This document shows, in pieces, positions 27,882 through 37,141 of a stretch of 64,000 bases of DNA. Numbering within the stretch: position 1 is the stretch's first letter; every line of letters begins with the position of its first letter. The stretch comes from Paracoccaceae bacterium (GTDB taxonomy: Bacteria > Pseudomonadota > Alphaproteobacteria > Rhodobacterales > Rhodobacteraceae). Made by a program: the position numbers and the translations under genes. Location: positions 1 through 64,000 of the forward strand of contig JAKVCO010000017.1 in NCBI GenBank assembly GCA_022448245.1. Reading direction: 5' to 3'. The notes beneath the pieces are model-generated. The model did no database searches, had not been told where the DNA came from, and worked only from the letters and a program-made list of their open reading frames with translations.

Positions 27882-28772
27882 TCAGAGCGAAACGAGCGCG
27901 CCTTTGCCCTGCACGACGTGGCGCGCAAGCGAACAGCCTTGCTGGATCGCGGAAGGCAGATCGGCGCCTTTCGCGAGGCCCGCGAAGACTCCAGCATTAA
28001 AGCTGTCACCGGCTGCAGTGGTGTCGACAACAGAGGCCAGCGCCTCGACCGCGACTTCCCCGCGTTCGCCATCGGCAAGGTATTCTACCGCTTCTGCGCC
28101 GTTTTTCACGACGATGGTCGAGACACCAACTGCCGCGTAACGATCGGTCGTGGCGCTTGGGGAGGTGTCCCCGAACCAATCAGCCTCATCCTCGTAGGAT
28201 GGTAGAACCACATCGCTCACCGCTGCCCCATCCATGATGGCTTGCATCATTTCATCGGTAGACGCCCAAAGGCGGGGCCGCAGATTGGGATCAAAAGCGA
28301 TCGTCGCCCCAGCAGCACGCGCCGCGCCAAGACGGGCAAAGAGACGCCCCCGCGCGGCGGCATCAAGAATGCCCAGCGTGATTCCAGAGAAGAAGATGAA
28401 GTCGGATCCGGCGACGGCTGCCTCAAGCGCGTCTTCATCATCAGCAAGGCACCGCGCCGCAGACTGACCGCGCCAATAGGCAAAGCTGCGTTCGCCATCG
28501 ACCAGCGAGATCATGTAGAGGCCAAGAGTCCGGTCAGGCACCTCAAGAAGCGCGCTTGCATCGATGCCTGCCTCTTCCATGAAGCCGCGCAAATCAGCGC
28601 TGATCTGGTCGCTGCCCACGCCGGAGAAGAAGGCCACAGGCACCTCTGGCGCCAATTGGCGCAGATACCAAGCGGTGTTGAAAGTGTCGCCTGCAAAACC
28701 CAGACGGTATTCGCGTGCCGCCACCGCAGGTGCGAGTTCGGCCATACATTCGCCGATTGCCATAAATCGCAT
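27882..28772 (-). CDS. kdgK: PfkB-family sugar kinase, 2-keto-3-deoxygluconate kinase type
   Basis: The 296-residue ribokinase-fold protein starts MRFMAIGECMAELAP. It has the N-terminal GFAGDTFNTAWYLRQL substrate motif and the C-terminal PfkB signature DTTAAGDSFNAGVFAGL with the catalytic Asp. The pattern GECMxEL and FAGDTFNTA is typical of KDG kinases of the Entner-Doudoroff/uronate routes. It lies 5 bp after the lyxose/mannose isomerase gene in the same direction, so the pair probably acts in one sugar pathway. Confidence 0.78.
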   Translation of the reverse strand: MRFMAIGECMAELAPAVAAREYRLGFAGDTFNTAWYLRQLAPEVPVAFFSGVGSDQISADLRGFMEEAGIDASALLEVPDRTLGLYMISLVDGERSFAYWRGQSAARCLADDEDALEAAVAGSDFIFFSGITLGILDAAARGRLFARLGAARAAGATIAFDPNLRPRLWASTDEMMQAIMDGAAVSDVVLPSYEDEADWFGDTSPSATTDRYAAVGVSTIVVKNGAEAVEYLADGERGEVAVEALASVVDTTAAGDSFNAGVFAGLAKGADLPSAIQQGCSLARHVVQGKGALVSL

Positions 28773-28777
28773 GATGC

Positions 28778-29464
28778 TTACCCCAGTTTGGCTTCGTAAT
28801 CGCTCACCAGAAGACGGGTCGGCGCCACGTCTTCGTCGATGTTCGAAAAGCGCCCGATGGGTTCGCGGAAAATGTTGTCGGTCTCGTCGTCATTGACCGT
28901 AGAGACTTCGCCGATCAGCACATCGCCGCCCTCGCCCCAGAAGGCGTGCCAGTCGCCGGGACGCAGCGTGACGCTTTCACCGGGCGCAAGCGACAGCTTT
29001 TCGCCTGGGCCGTAGTCGCGCACGAGCCCGTCGACCATGACCGAGCCGCCGCGGCCCTCAGCAAAGGCACCTTCGTCGTCGGAACCATAAAGCTCCACCA
29101 CCAGCGTCGCTCCGCCTCGATTGATGATGTCTTCGGCTTTGATGACGTGCGTGTGCATCGGCGACAGCTGATCTTGCCGCGAAATCAGAAGCTTCTCGGC
29201 GTAGCACATGCCGCGCCCCGCTGTGAGGTCAGACAAAAGGCCATTGCGCAGCGTGAAGAGAGACAGGCCCATCTCGTCAAAGCGCCCTGCCCCGTAATCC
29301 GTAATGTCCCAGCCGCAACGGCTCTCTACCACATGGGGGGCCTCTGCCGCCTTTGCCGCGAACTCCTCGGGTGCCCAATCCGCAAAAGGCGGCAGCGTGA
29401 AGCCGTGGCGTCGGATCATCTCGTCAGCATCGGCGATGATCTGGTTGATGGTGGAACGTTTCAT
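28778..29464 (-). CDS. D-lyxose/D-mannose ketol-isomerase (cupin type)
   Basis: This 228-residue single-cupin isomerase of the YdaE/D-lyxose isomerase family carries the metal-binding motif MHTHVIKAEDIINRGG (His, His, Glu) and a C-terminal His in PGDWHAFWGEGG. Such enzymes interconvert D-lyxose/D-xylulose and D-mannose/D-fructose. It is transcribed with the PfkB kinase 5 bp downstream. Mannose/fructose interconversion could also touch the GDP-mannose supply needed by the exopolysaccharide genes 11 kb away, but this is inference. Confidence 0.8.
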   Translation of the reverse strand: MKRSTINQIIADADEMIRRHGFTLPPFADWAPEEFAAKAAEAPHVVESRCGWDITDYGAGRFDEMGLSLFTLRNGLLSDLTAGRGMCYAEKLLISRQDQLSPMHTHVIKAEDIINRGGATLVVELYGSDDEGAFAEGRGGSVMVDGLVRDYGPGEKLSLAPGESVTLRPGDWHAFWGEGGDVLIGEVSTVNDDETDNIFREPIGRFSNIDEDVAPTRLLVSDYEAKLG

Positions 29465-29552
29465 GAGGCGGGTCCTGCGGGAGACAAAAAGGAGGGGCGA
29501 TTTCTCGCCCCTCCCTTATCATCCGTTGTCGGCCAGATAAAAGTGCCCGGCT

Positions 29553-30530
29553 TTACCCACCGGAAATCTGTTTTGCCTTTTCGACAAGAACTTCTGCCTG
29601 ACGAATGGAGGCATAGTCGATCAGACGACCGTCAAGGCTGACTGCGCCTTTGCCGGCGGCCTCCGCCTCAGCCATGGCAGCGAGGATGCGCTGTGCTTTG
29701 TCAATTTCGGCGTCTGAGGGGCTCATGACCTCGTTGGCCAGTGCAATCTGGCTGGGGTGGATGGCCCACTTGCCTTCGCAGCCCAGAACAGCCGCGCGGT
29801 AGGCGGCGGCTTTGTAGCCGTCTGGATCTTGGAAGTCACCAAACGGCCCGTCGATCGGGCGCAGTCCATTGGCACGGGCTGCGACCACCATGCGCGCCAG
29901 CGCATAGTGCCACATGTCACCCCAGTGGGTGGCGCGGTTGCCGTTGGCATCGGGGTCGGTGAGGACCGAATAATCCTCATTCACGCCGCCGATGATCGTC
30001 GTACGGGCCCGTGTCGAAGCGGCGTAATCGGCCACCCCGAAATGAAGGCTCTCGTTGCGCTGGGAGGCGCCCGCGATCTCGGTGATGTTCTGCATGCCGA
30101 GTGCGGTTTCGATGATGTGCTCGAACCCGACGCGGGATTTGTAGCCCTTCGCATCTTCGATCTGAGTGACCATCATATCGACGGCATAGACGTCCGCCGC
30201 AGTGCCCACTTTGGGGATCATAATAAGGTCGAGCCGCTCGCCCGCCTGCTCCACCACGTCGACGACGTCGCGATACATGTAGTGCGTGTCGAGGCCGTTG
30301 ATGCGCACCGACATGCTCTTCTTACCCCAGTCGATTTCGTTCAGCGCCTTGATGATATTCTTGCGCGCCTGCTCTTTCTCATCGGGCGCCACGGCGTCCT
30401 CTAGGTCCAAAAAGATGACATCTACGTCGGAATCTGCAGCTTTTTTGAACATTTGGGGCTGGGAGCCCGGCACAGCAAGTTCTGACCGATTGAGGCGTCC
30501 GGGGGCTTGGGACACAGGATGAAACGACAT
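29553..30530 (-). CDS. mcl1: L-malyl-CoA / beta-methylmalyl-CoA lyase
   Basis: This 325-residue CitE-family lyase begins MSFHPVSQAPGRLNRSEL, the typical Rhodobacterales Mcl1 start, with the Mg-binding FLDLEDAVAPDEK, RING-like motif RINGLDTHYMYRD and GFEHIIETALGMQN. It splits malyl-CoA into acetyl-CoA and glyoxylate, the last serine-cycle step, and also handles beta-methylmalyl-CoA. It is transcribed away from the sgaA-mtkAB-hprA operon, with the orphan regulator between them. The frame is intact. Confidence 0.9.
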   Translation of the reverse strand: MSFHPVSQAPGRLNRSELAVPGSQPQMFKKAADSDVDVIFLDLEDAVAPDEKEQARKNIIKALNEIDWGKKSMSVRINGLDTHYMYRDVVDVVEQAGERLDLIMIPKVGTAADVYAVDMMVTQIEDAKGYKSRVGFEHIIETALGMQNITEIAGASQRNESLHFGVADYAASTRARTTIIGGVNEDYSVLTDPDANGNRATHWGDMWHYALARMVVAARANGLRPIDGPFGDFQDPDGYKAAAYRAAVLGCEGKWAIHPSQIALANEVMSPSDAEIDKAQRILAAMAEAEAAGKGAVSLDGRLIDYASIRQAEVLVEKAKQISGG

Positions 30531-30607
30531 GGGAGAGCCTTTCGCAGAGTCATAATATTGCGCACAAAAGGGTGACGACGCATTATTAAGTCAAGCGAAG
30601 TTTCGGT

Positions 30608-31243
30608 CTATTTGGGTATACGATCGGGATCCACCGGCATCCGCGACGCGTAATAGAACGCGATCGCCTGGGCCCTGTTTTTGACCGAGAGCTTGTCGTA
30701 AAGGTTCGACAAATGGAACTTCACCGTGTTGATGGTGATGCCCAGCTCCTTCGATAACTCACGATTGGTGAGGCCCTTGGACAGCGCCTCCAGCATCGCC
30801 CTCTCCTTCCGGGACAGCGACTGGATCGGGTCGCTCTGCAGCTTGCGCACGTCGAGGAAGGGGAAAACCATTTTGCCCTGCGCCACGTCCATGCAGGTCT
30901 CCAGCAACGTCGCCGCATCGCTGGAGCGTGGCGCAAAGGCTGCCGCCCCTGACGTCATGGCAAGTTGAGGGATGTCGCCCGTGTCTTCGGCATAGACCAC
31001 GATCTTCGGCGCGTTCTCCTGATCGCGCAGAACCTCGATCAGCTTGGCCCCACCCAGCGCCGGCAGAGACCAATCGATAATGCCCACCTGCACCGGGACC
31101 CGCATCACCGTGCCCAGAAAGCCCTCCGCCGTGGCCGCTGTCGCCACAAGGGAGAATCGCGGATCGCGATCGATGAGTTCGCTCAAAGCCGACAACACGA
31201 GCGGATTGTTGTCGGCGAGCATGATGTCGATCGGCGCGTCCAT
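30608..31243 (-). CDS. Orphan NarL/FixJ-type response regulator with a degenerate receiver
   Basis: The 211-residue protein has a receiver-like N-terminus (IMLADNNPLVLSALSELI, putative acceptor Asp57 in VGIIDWSLPAL) and a LuxR-type HTH at about 140-200 (LSRKERAMLEALSKGLTNRELSKELGI, typical). The switch Thr/Ser position reads VVYAED and the conserved Lys position FAPRSS, so phosphorylation-dependent activation may be lost. No kinase is adjacent. It is divergent from sgaA across a 190-bp AT-rich region with several dyads, so it is the probable regulator of the serine-cycle operon. Confidence 0.82.
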   Translation of the reverse strand: MDAPIDIMLADNNPLVLSALSELIDRDPRFSLVATAATAEGFLGTVMRVPVQVGIIDWSLPALGGAKLIEVLRDQENAPKIVVYAEDTGDIPQLAMTSGAAAFAPRSSDAATLLETCMDVAQGKMVFPFLDVRKLQSDPIQSLSRKERAMLEALSKGLTNRELSKELGITINTVKFHLSNLYDKLSVKNRAQAIAFYYASRMPVDPDRIPK

Positions 31244-31458
31244 TTTGGTTAACCCTTTCGTTTCAAGAGCGTATTTCGAACAAACTACCCGTATGGGCAG
31301 TAATGTTTTCGGTATACACAGGTATATTTACACCTATGGATAGTTTTTTTACCACTCATTTAGCTACCCAATAGTAGGACTAAGGGGCGTTTTGATCTCA
31401 CGCAACGACTTTACACAGGGCTCAACTACGAGTTTTGAACAACAACGCGGCGAGATCT
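31244..31458. promoter_or_regulatory. Divergent promoter/operator region between the LuxR-type regulator and sgaA
   Basis: This is an AT-rich gap with several dyads: an 18-bp imperfect palindrome ACTACCCGTATGGGCAGT at 31284-31301, AGGT-8bp-ACCT at 31320-31335, and CTATGGATAG at 31334-31343 followed by a T-run. The last contains ACTATCC on the other strand, a word that recurs before the exopolysaccharide and FIST genes. A TTG-led extension of sgaA from 31435 is possible but ATG 31459 is preferred. Confidence 0.5.
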
Positions 31459-32703
31459 ATGACAGTCACCCCATTCCCCCAGCTTGACATCCCGAACACG
31501 CTTGCGGCGGGCCCCGGCCCTGGAAACACTGACAGCCGCGTGCTTGCACGCTACGCGGCCTCAGGCGTTGCCGACCACATGCACGGCGACGTTCTACGCG
31601 GCATGGTGGAGTGCAAAGACATGCTGCGCATCGTCATGGGCACCAAGAACACGCACACGTTTGGAGTCGCTGGCACGGGGTGGAGCGGCCTCGACATGAT
31701 GTTTGCGCCGGTCATGCCGCGCGACAAAGTGGTGATGTTCGTGAACGGCACCTTCTCCGGCATCGACGGCCTGACGGTTCGCATGAAGGCTGCGACGGCC
31801 GAAGAACTCGCCGAAAACTCCCTGAACCCTACCGCGGCCAGCGTGACCCTCATCGACGTGCCCCACGGGCAAAGCGTCACCGGTGAAATCGTGGAGGCTG
31901 CGCTGGCCGAACATAAGCCCAAGTGGGCCGCCATGGCGCATTGGGAAACGGGCTCGGGCCGCGTGAACGACATTGAGGGCTTCTCCGCTGCTTGCGAAAA
32001 GCATGACGTGATGGGCCTCGTGGATGCCGTCTCCTCCCTCGGTGTGGGCGACTTCAGCATCGACGATTACCCGGGCGTACACGGCTGGGCCTCCTGCCCC
32101 CAGAAAGGCATCAACTGCTTGCCGCTGACCTACGCGCCGGTGTCCTTCACTGACCGCTACATCGAAGAGCTGCGCGCCACCGGCACCCGCACTTTCTGCC
32201 ACCACCCGATCCTCGAGGCACGTCACTGGGGCATCATTGACGGCAAGGACGTCGAGAAAGGCACCTACCACCGCACGCATTCGGCCTACGCGGTGTCCGC
32301 CTTCCACGAAGCGTTGCGCATCTGCATTGAAGAGACGATCGCCAAGCGCGCCGCCGACTACACCTTCCATGAAAGCGCTCTGCGCGCCGCTGTCGAGGCG
32401 ATGGGTTGCGAGGTCACCTCGAACATGCCGTCGCTCATCGTACTGAACCTGCCCGGTGCCCTCGCCGGTCGCGAGATGGAGCTTGTCCAGCATTGCCGCG
32501 CACAGAACTTCGGCATCTGGCCTACCCTTTCCGAGCCCGTGCAAGTGCGCATTGGGATCCTGAACCTGCTCACCGCAGCGACCATTACCGACATCGTCAC
32601 GCGCTTCGGCCAGGCGATCCGGGATCTGGGCGGTGACTTTGACCAGACGGCAGTCGATGCGGCCCTCGCAGGCCACTACGACCGGGCTGTCGCAGCGGAG
32701 TAA
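31459..32703 (+). CDS. sgaA: Serine-glyoxylate aminotransferase
   Basis: This 414-residue class V PLP aminotransferase makes glycine and hydroxypyruvate from glyoxylate and serine. It begins [26 protein letters not shown] contacts include DAVSSLG and the Schiff-base lysine in SCPQKGINC. It heads the serine-cycle operon sgaA-mtkA-mtkB-hprA, with mtkA starting 5 bp downstream. The order matches methylotroph serine-cycle operons. Serine hydroxymethyltransferase, glycerate kinase and PEP carboxylase are not in the window. Confidence 0.9.
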   Translation: MTVTPFPQLDIPNTLAAGPGPGNTDSRVLARYAASGVADHMHGDVLRGMVECKDMLRIVMGTKNTHTFGVAGTGWSGLDMMFAPVMPRDKVVMFVNGTFSGIDGLTVRMKAATAEELAENSLNPTAASVTLIDVPHGQSVTGEIVEAALAEHKPKWAAMAHWETGSGRVNDIEGFSAACEKHDVMGLVDAVSSLGVGDFSIDDYPGVHGWASCPQKGINCLPLTYAPVSFTDRYIEELRATGTRTFCHHPILEARHWGIIDGKDVEKGTYHRTHSAYAVSAFHEALRICIEETIAKRAADYTFHESALRAAVEAMGCEVTSNMPSLIVLNLPGALAGREMELVQHCRAQNFGIWPTLSEPVQVRIGILNLLTAATITDIVTRFGQAIRDLGGDFDQTAVDAALAGHYDRAVAAE

Positions 32704-32708
32704 GCCCG

Positions 32709-33908
32709 ATGGACATCCACGAATATCAAGCCAAGGAAGTTCTTTCCGGTTTCGGCGTCACCGTCCCTGACGGGGCGCTGGCCTACTCCCCCGAGCAAGC
32801 CGCCTACCGGGCCCGTGAACTCGGCGGGGACAAATGGGTCGTCAAAGCGCAGGTCCATGCGGGCGGGCGGGGCAAAGCCGGGGGCGTGAAGGTCTGCGCC
32901 TCCGACACCGAGATCCAGGAAGCTTCCGAGAAGATGTTCGGGATGAAGCTAGTCACGCATCAGACGGGGCCAGAGGGTAAAGGGGTCTACCGCGTGTACG
33001 TTGAGGCCGCCGTCCCTATCGCACGCGAAATCTACCTTGGTTTCGTGCTCGACCGCACCAGCCAGCGCGTGATGATCGTAGCCTCTGCCGAAGGCGGTAT
33101 GGAGATCGAGGATATCTCCGCCGAAAAGCCTGACAGCATCGTCCGCGCCACCGTGGAGCCCGCCGTGGGCCTGCGCGAATTCCAGTGCCGCCAGATCGCC
33201 TTCAAGCTGGGCATCGACGCATCCCTTGTTCAACAGACGGTACGCACCCTGCAGGGATGCTACCGCGCCTTCACAGAACTCGATGCGACGATGGTGGAGA
33301 TCAACCCCCTCGTCATCACCGAAGACAGCCGTGTCGTGGCGCTCGACGCCAAGATGACGTTCGACGACAACGCCCTCTTCCGCCACCCGCAGATCAGTGA
33401 GCTGCGTGACAAATCCCAAGAAGACCCACGTGAAAGCCGCGCGGCGGACCGTGGTCTGAACTACGTCGGCCTCGATGGCAACATCGGCTGCATCGTCAAC
33501 GGTGCAGGCCTCGCCATGGCCACGATGGATACGATCAAGCTCGCCGGGGGGGAGCCTGCGAACTTCCTCGATATCGGCGGCGGCGCGACGCCAGAGCGGG
33601 TTGCCAAAGCCTTCCGCCTCGTAATGTCGGACAAGAATGTGCAGGCCGTGCTTGTGAACATCTTTGCGGGCATCAACCGCTGCGACTGGGTCGCCGAAGG
33701 TGTCGTTCAGGCACTCAGGGAAGTTGACGTGGACGTCCCCGTCATCGTCCGCCTTGCAGGCACGAATGTGGAGGCGGGTCAAAAGATCCTCGCCCAGTCG
33801 GGCCTTCCCATCATCCGCGCAGCTACGTTGAGTGAAGCTGCCGAGCGCGCCGTGGGCGCATGGAAAAACGACCTCTCTCAGGGCGTTAAGCTGAGGGCCA
33901 TCTCATGA
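32709..33908 (+). CDS. mtkA: Malate-CoA ligase (malate thiokinase) beta subunit
   Basis: The 399-residue ATP-grasp protein is homologous to succinyl-CoA synthetase beta: [17 protein letters not shown], the nucleotide-binding [17 protein letters not shown], and [10 protein letters not shown], and a C-terminal CoA-ligase domain with [11 protein letters not shown] and [10 protein letters not shown]. It activates malate to malyl-CoA for Mcl1. The serine-cycle neighbours favour malate over succinate as the substrate. It overlaps mtkB by four bases (ATGA). Confidence 0.88.
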   Translation: MDIHEYQAKEVLSGFGVTVPDGALAYSPEQAAYRARELGGDKWVVKAQVHAGGRGKAGGVKVCASDTEIQEASEKMFGMKLVTHQTGPEGKGVYRVYVEAAVPIAREIYLGFVLDRTSQRVMIVASAEGGMEIEDISAEKPDSIVRATVEPAVGLREFQCRQIAFKLGIDASLVQQTVRTLQGCYRAFTELDATMVEINPLVITEDSRVVALDAKMTFDDNALFRHPQISELRDKSQEDPRESRAADRGLNYVGLDGNIGCIVNGAGLAMATMDTIKLAGGEPANFLDIGGGATPERVAKAFRLVMSDKNVQAVLVNIFAGINRCDWVAEGVVQALREVDVDVPVIVRLAGTNVEAGQKILAQSGLPIIRAATLSEAAERAVGAWKNDLSQGVKLRAIS

Positions 33909-34795
33909 GCATTCTTCTCGATCAGAACACGCGCGTCATCGTCCAGGGGATCACGGGCAAGATGGCTCGTTTCCACACCCGCGATATGCTGGACTACGGC
34001 ACGAACGTTGTGGGCGGCGTCGTCCCCGGCAAAGGCGGTGAAGAAGTCGAAGGTGTCCCGGTGTTTGACACGGTGGAGGAAGCCATGGCGGCCACCGGTG
34101 CAGAGGCGAGCCTTGTTTTCGTCCCCCCACCCTTCGCCGCAGACAGCATTATGGAGGCCGCAGATGCAGGCATCCGCTACTGCGTCTGCATCACCGACGG
34201 CATCCCCGCGCAGGATATGATCCGCGTGAAACGCTACATGTACCGCTATCCGAAGGAAAAGCGCATGATCCTAACGGGCCCAAACTGCGCGGGCACGATC
34301 TCGCCTGGCAAAGCGCTCCTCGGTATTATGCCAGGCCACATCTACCTCAAAGGCAATGTGGGCATCGTGGGACGCTCGGGGACGCTCGGCTATGAAGCCG
34401 CGAGCCAGCTCAAAGCGCTGGGTCTTGGCGTATCGACCTCGGTGGGCATCGGCGGGGACCCAATCAACGGCTCCTCCTTCAAAGACATCCTCGAGCAGTT
34501 CGAGGCAGACCCAGAGACCCATGTGATCGCGCTGATCGGTGAAATCGGCGGCCCGCAGGAGGCCGAAGCCGCAGAATACATCCGCGATCACGTCACCAAG
34601 CCCGTAGTGGCCTATGTGGCCGGTCTCACGGCGCCGAAAGGCCGCACGATGGGCCATGCAGGCGCGATCATCTCTGCCTTTGGCGAAAGTGCCTCGGAGA
34701 AGGTCGAAATCCTGAGCGCAGCTGGCGTTACCGTGGCGGAGCACCCCTCCGCGATCGGGGAAACCATCGCCAGCGTCATGGCAGAGGCCGCGTGA
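33905..34795 (+). CDS. mtkB: Malate-CoA ligase (malate thiokinase) alpha subunit
   Basis: The 296-residue protein is homologous to succinyl-CoA synthetase alpha: CoA-binding Rossmann start [34 protein letters not shown], and the phosphohistidine loop [11 protein letters not shown] (catalytic His). It forms the ligase with MtkA. Its stop TGA overlaps the ATG of the next gene (TGATG), continuing the fully coupled operon. Confidence 0.89.
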   Translation: MSILLDQNTRVIVQGITGKMARFHTRDMLDYGTNVVGGVVPGKGGEEVEGVPVFDTVEEAMAATGAEASLVFVPPPFAADSIMEAADAGIRYCVCITDGIPAQDMIRVKRYMYRYPKEKRMILTGPNCAGTISPGKALLGIMPGHIYLKGNVGIVGRSGTLGYEAASQLKALGLGVSTSVGIGGDPINGSSFKDILEQFEADPETHVIALIGEIGGPQEAEAAEYIRDHVTKPVVAYVAGLTAPKGRTMGHAGAIISAFGESASEKVEILSAAGVTVAEHPSAIGETIASVMAEAA

Positions 34796-35766
34796 TGACG
34801 CGCCCATCACTCCTTGTGACCCGCCGCCTGCCGCAAGTCGTGGAGGCGCAGCTAGCGGCCTCCTACGACGTGGCTCTGAACCGCAGCGATACCCCACTGA
34901 CGCCCGCAGAGTTCCGCGAGGCAATCCAGAGGTTTGACGCGGTTCTGCCTACCGTCACGGACAAAATCGGGCCGGAGGTGCTCGATGTGCCAAAGGCGCA
35001 GACGAAGATCCTGGCGAACTACGGCGTGGGCTACAGCCACATCGATATCGAGCAGGCCAAAACCCACGGCATCGCCATCACCAACACGCCTGATGTGCTG
35101 TCTGAATGTACTGCAGACCTCGCGCTGACGCTGATGCTCATGGTCGCGCGTCGCGCGGGTGAAGGCGAACGCGAGATCCGCTCCGGTGTCTGGGACGGCT
35201 GGCGCCCGACGCATCTGATGGGCACGAAAGTCACGGGTAAGACGCTCGGCCTCGTGGGCTTCGGGCGCATTGGCCAAGAAGTCGCCAAGCGTGCGCATTT
35301 CGGGTTCGACATGGAGATCGTGGTCTACAACCGCTCCCCCGTCGCGCCTGAGATTTTGGCCCGCTTCAACGCCCGGCAAGTGAGGACCATCGAAGAGCTT
35401 CTGCCGCTTTCCGATTTCGTCTCGCTCCACTGCCCCGGTGGCGCGGGCACGACGGCGCTCATCGACGGGCCACGGCTCGACCTGATGAAAGAGGATGCCT
35501 TCCTCATCAACACCGCCCGCGGTGAGGTGATCGATGAAGCCGCCCTCGCCCAAGCGCTCATGTTCGACACGATCGCCGGCGCGGGCCTAGATGTGTTCGA
35601 GCGCGAACCCCGCGTGAACCCCCTTCTCGCACAATGCGACAACCTCGTGATGTTGCCCCATCTTGGCAGCGCCACGCAGGAGGCGCGCCGCGCCATGGGG
35701 CTGCGCGTGCTGGCAAACCTCAACGATTTCTTTGAGGGCAAAACCCCACGCGACCGCGTGGCTTGA
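34795..35766 (+). CDS. hprA: Hydroxypyruvate/glyoxylate reductase (D-2-hydroxyacid dehydrogenase)
   Basis: The 323-residue NAD(P)-dependent enzyme has the Rossmann motif LVGFGRIGQEVAKRA and the catalytic triad Arg (NTARGEVIDE), Glu (DVFEREP) and His (LPHLGSAT). In the serine cycle it reduces hydroxypyruvate to D-glycerate. ATG 34795 in TGATG is chosen over the GTG three bases earlier. It is the last gene of the operon and converges on the siderophore-interacting protein 12 bp away. Confidence 0.84.
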   Translation: MTRPSLLVTRRLPQVVEAQLAASYDVALNRSDTPLTPAEFREAIQRFDAVLPTVTDKIGPEVLDVPKAQTKILANYGVGYSHIDIEQAKTHGIAITNTPDVLSECTADLALTLMLMVARRAGEGEREIRSGVWDGWRPTHLMGTKVTGKTLGLVGFGRIGQEVAKRAHFGFDMEIVVYNRSPVAPEILARFNARQVRTIEELLPLSDFVSLHCPGGAGTTALIDGPRLDLMKEDAFLINTARGEVIDEAALAQALMFDTIAGAGLDVFEREPRVNPLLAQCDNLVMLPHLGSATQEARRAMGLRVLANLNDFFEGKTPRDRVA

Positions 35767-35778
35767 TGGAAGTCAGGG

Positions 35779-36834
35779 TCACTGAGTCCAGAAACCGGAA
35801 ATCCGCATCTGCGACTTGTCCCAACCAGCAGCGCGGGCCTTTTCACGAAGAGATGCGGCCTGCGCTCGCTCGCCCGCGAACCAAAGGGTAGCACCTTCGT
35901 ACTCAGGCAACAGCGCTTCGGTCGATTGCCCTAAGCTCTCCCCTTTCGAACGAGATAGCCAACATAGTGTGATCCCCTCGGGCACCTCGATTGGATAAGC
36001 ACAATCTGCACCGTTCTCGGCTTCAAGAAGAACCATCCCGGTCACCCCGGGCTCCATATTCTCCAAAAGACGAGCTGCAGCCGGAAATCCGGTCTCGTCG
36101 GCGGCCATAAGCACGCGCTGTGCATGAAGCAAGCCACCGCCCGCGGGCCCGACGAGGCCAACCACACGCCGATTTCGACCACCGTTCATCAGTGTTTGAG
36201 CCCAGGTCGTGATGCGCCCGCCATCGTGGATAAAGACATCCGTCACGAGTGTCCCCGCGCCCTGGTCAATGTATCGCGTAGTATAGACTGGTTTGTGCGG
36301 AGCACCCGGCCCGTCGGGCCACTTGGTGGACCCATTGGGTGCAACCGTCGGCCATTCTGGCGTCTCTCCCTCTGGCGGCAAGACGAAGCGAAAATGAATG
36401 CTGTGATCGCCATGAGTGTCGAGGCCCTCGCACTTAAGCGTGAGCCTAAGGAACACAGCCCCAAGCGGGGCAACGTCCCTCACCTCAAGAAAGGCAAAAT
36501 TTGGAGGCAGAGATCCTGCCTGAGGCCCCGATGACCAGCGCATGTCGCTGGCAGTATCAGGCATCAGATGCTGCATTTGCCGGATCACGGCATTTTTCAT
36601 CATGAAGAGCCAGTGTTCATCGGCAGCGGCTACGTAAGCAGTCGCATCAGAACCTTCACACGAACGCAGACCAATCAAGCCATGAGCTGTCTCCACTGTC
36701 AGACGTTGGTCTACATCTTCGATAATCCTAAGAGATGATCGTTCAGCCTGCCTAAAAATGACCTGCCGCATCGCTAGAAAGGACACGCCCGGAAGCTGGG
36801 ATGATGCTTCGTGCGGGAAATCTTCAAACGTCAT
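35779..36834 (-). CDS. Siderophore-interacting FAD-binding protein with N-terminal DUF2218 domain
   Basis: The 351 residues comprise an N-terminal DUF2218-like region (about 25-100), a central FAD-binding module of the ferric-siderophore reductase family (FLRLTLKCEGLDTHGDHSIHF, about 125-150) and a C-terminal SIP domain (ADETGFPAAARLLENM; LWFAGERAQAASLREK). Such proteins reduce Fe(III) in imported siderophores in the cytoplasm. No siderophore uptake genes are adjacent, so its partner system lies elsewhere. The frame is intact. Confidence 0.84.
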   Translation of the reverse strand: MTFEDFPHEASSQLPGVSFLAMRQVIFRQAERSSLRIIEDVDQRLTVETAHGLIGLRSCEGSDATAYVAAADEHWLFMMKNAVIRQMQHLMPDTASDMRWSSGPQAGSLPPNFAFLEVRDVAPLGAVFLRLTLKCEGLDTHGDHSIHFRFVLPPEGETPEWPTVAPNGSTKWPDGPGAPHKPVYTTRYIDQGAGTLVTDVFIHDGGRITTWAQTLMNGGRNRRVVGLVGPAGGGLLHAQRVLMAADETGFPAAARLLENMEPGVTGMVLLEAENGADCAYPIEVPEGITLCWLSRSKGESLGQSTEALLPEYEGATLWFAGERAQAASLREKARAAGWDKSQMRISGFWTQ

Positions 36835-37141
36835 CTTCGCACCTCGCAGAGATCACTTTGACCAAAGCCTTGCGGCGAGGGTCAGGAATATAGTGGCTCC
36901 GCGGCAAGAATGAGCTCTGCGTGGCTGACCGGAAGAAGCTATCAGCGTCTTCGTCTTGCGACGATATATTGAGTTGGCCGGGCAAAACAAGTTGTACGGA
37001 TGTAAGAGCACTAGCGAGGCAAAGCTCCCCGGCCAGTGACTTTCACTAACCTTTCGCACCGCGACTATACTTTCGAGACCCCAGCTATACCCCTGCCAGC
37101 GCTGCGTTGCGGCGAGCATGCGATAATCACGATCAACCGAA
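36835..37141. promoter_or_regulatory. Divergent 307-bp intergenic region before the alg44-like gene
   Basis: There is no convincing ORF here (an 88-codon minus frame lacks family features and RBS). Near the alg44-like gene lies CGACTATACTTTCGA at 37062-37076, which matches in 14 of 15 positions the sequence CGACTATCCTTTCGA before algD. A second, weaker CTATACCCC follows at 37085. This is the likely control region of the exopolysaccharide genes. Confidence 0.45.

Noticed and set aside
36853-37119. 88-codon minus frame in the gap before alg44
   Set aside because: No ribosome binding site, no recognisable domain, lies in a region with regulatory-looking dyads.
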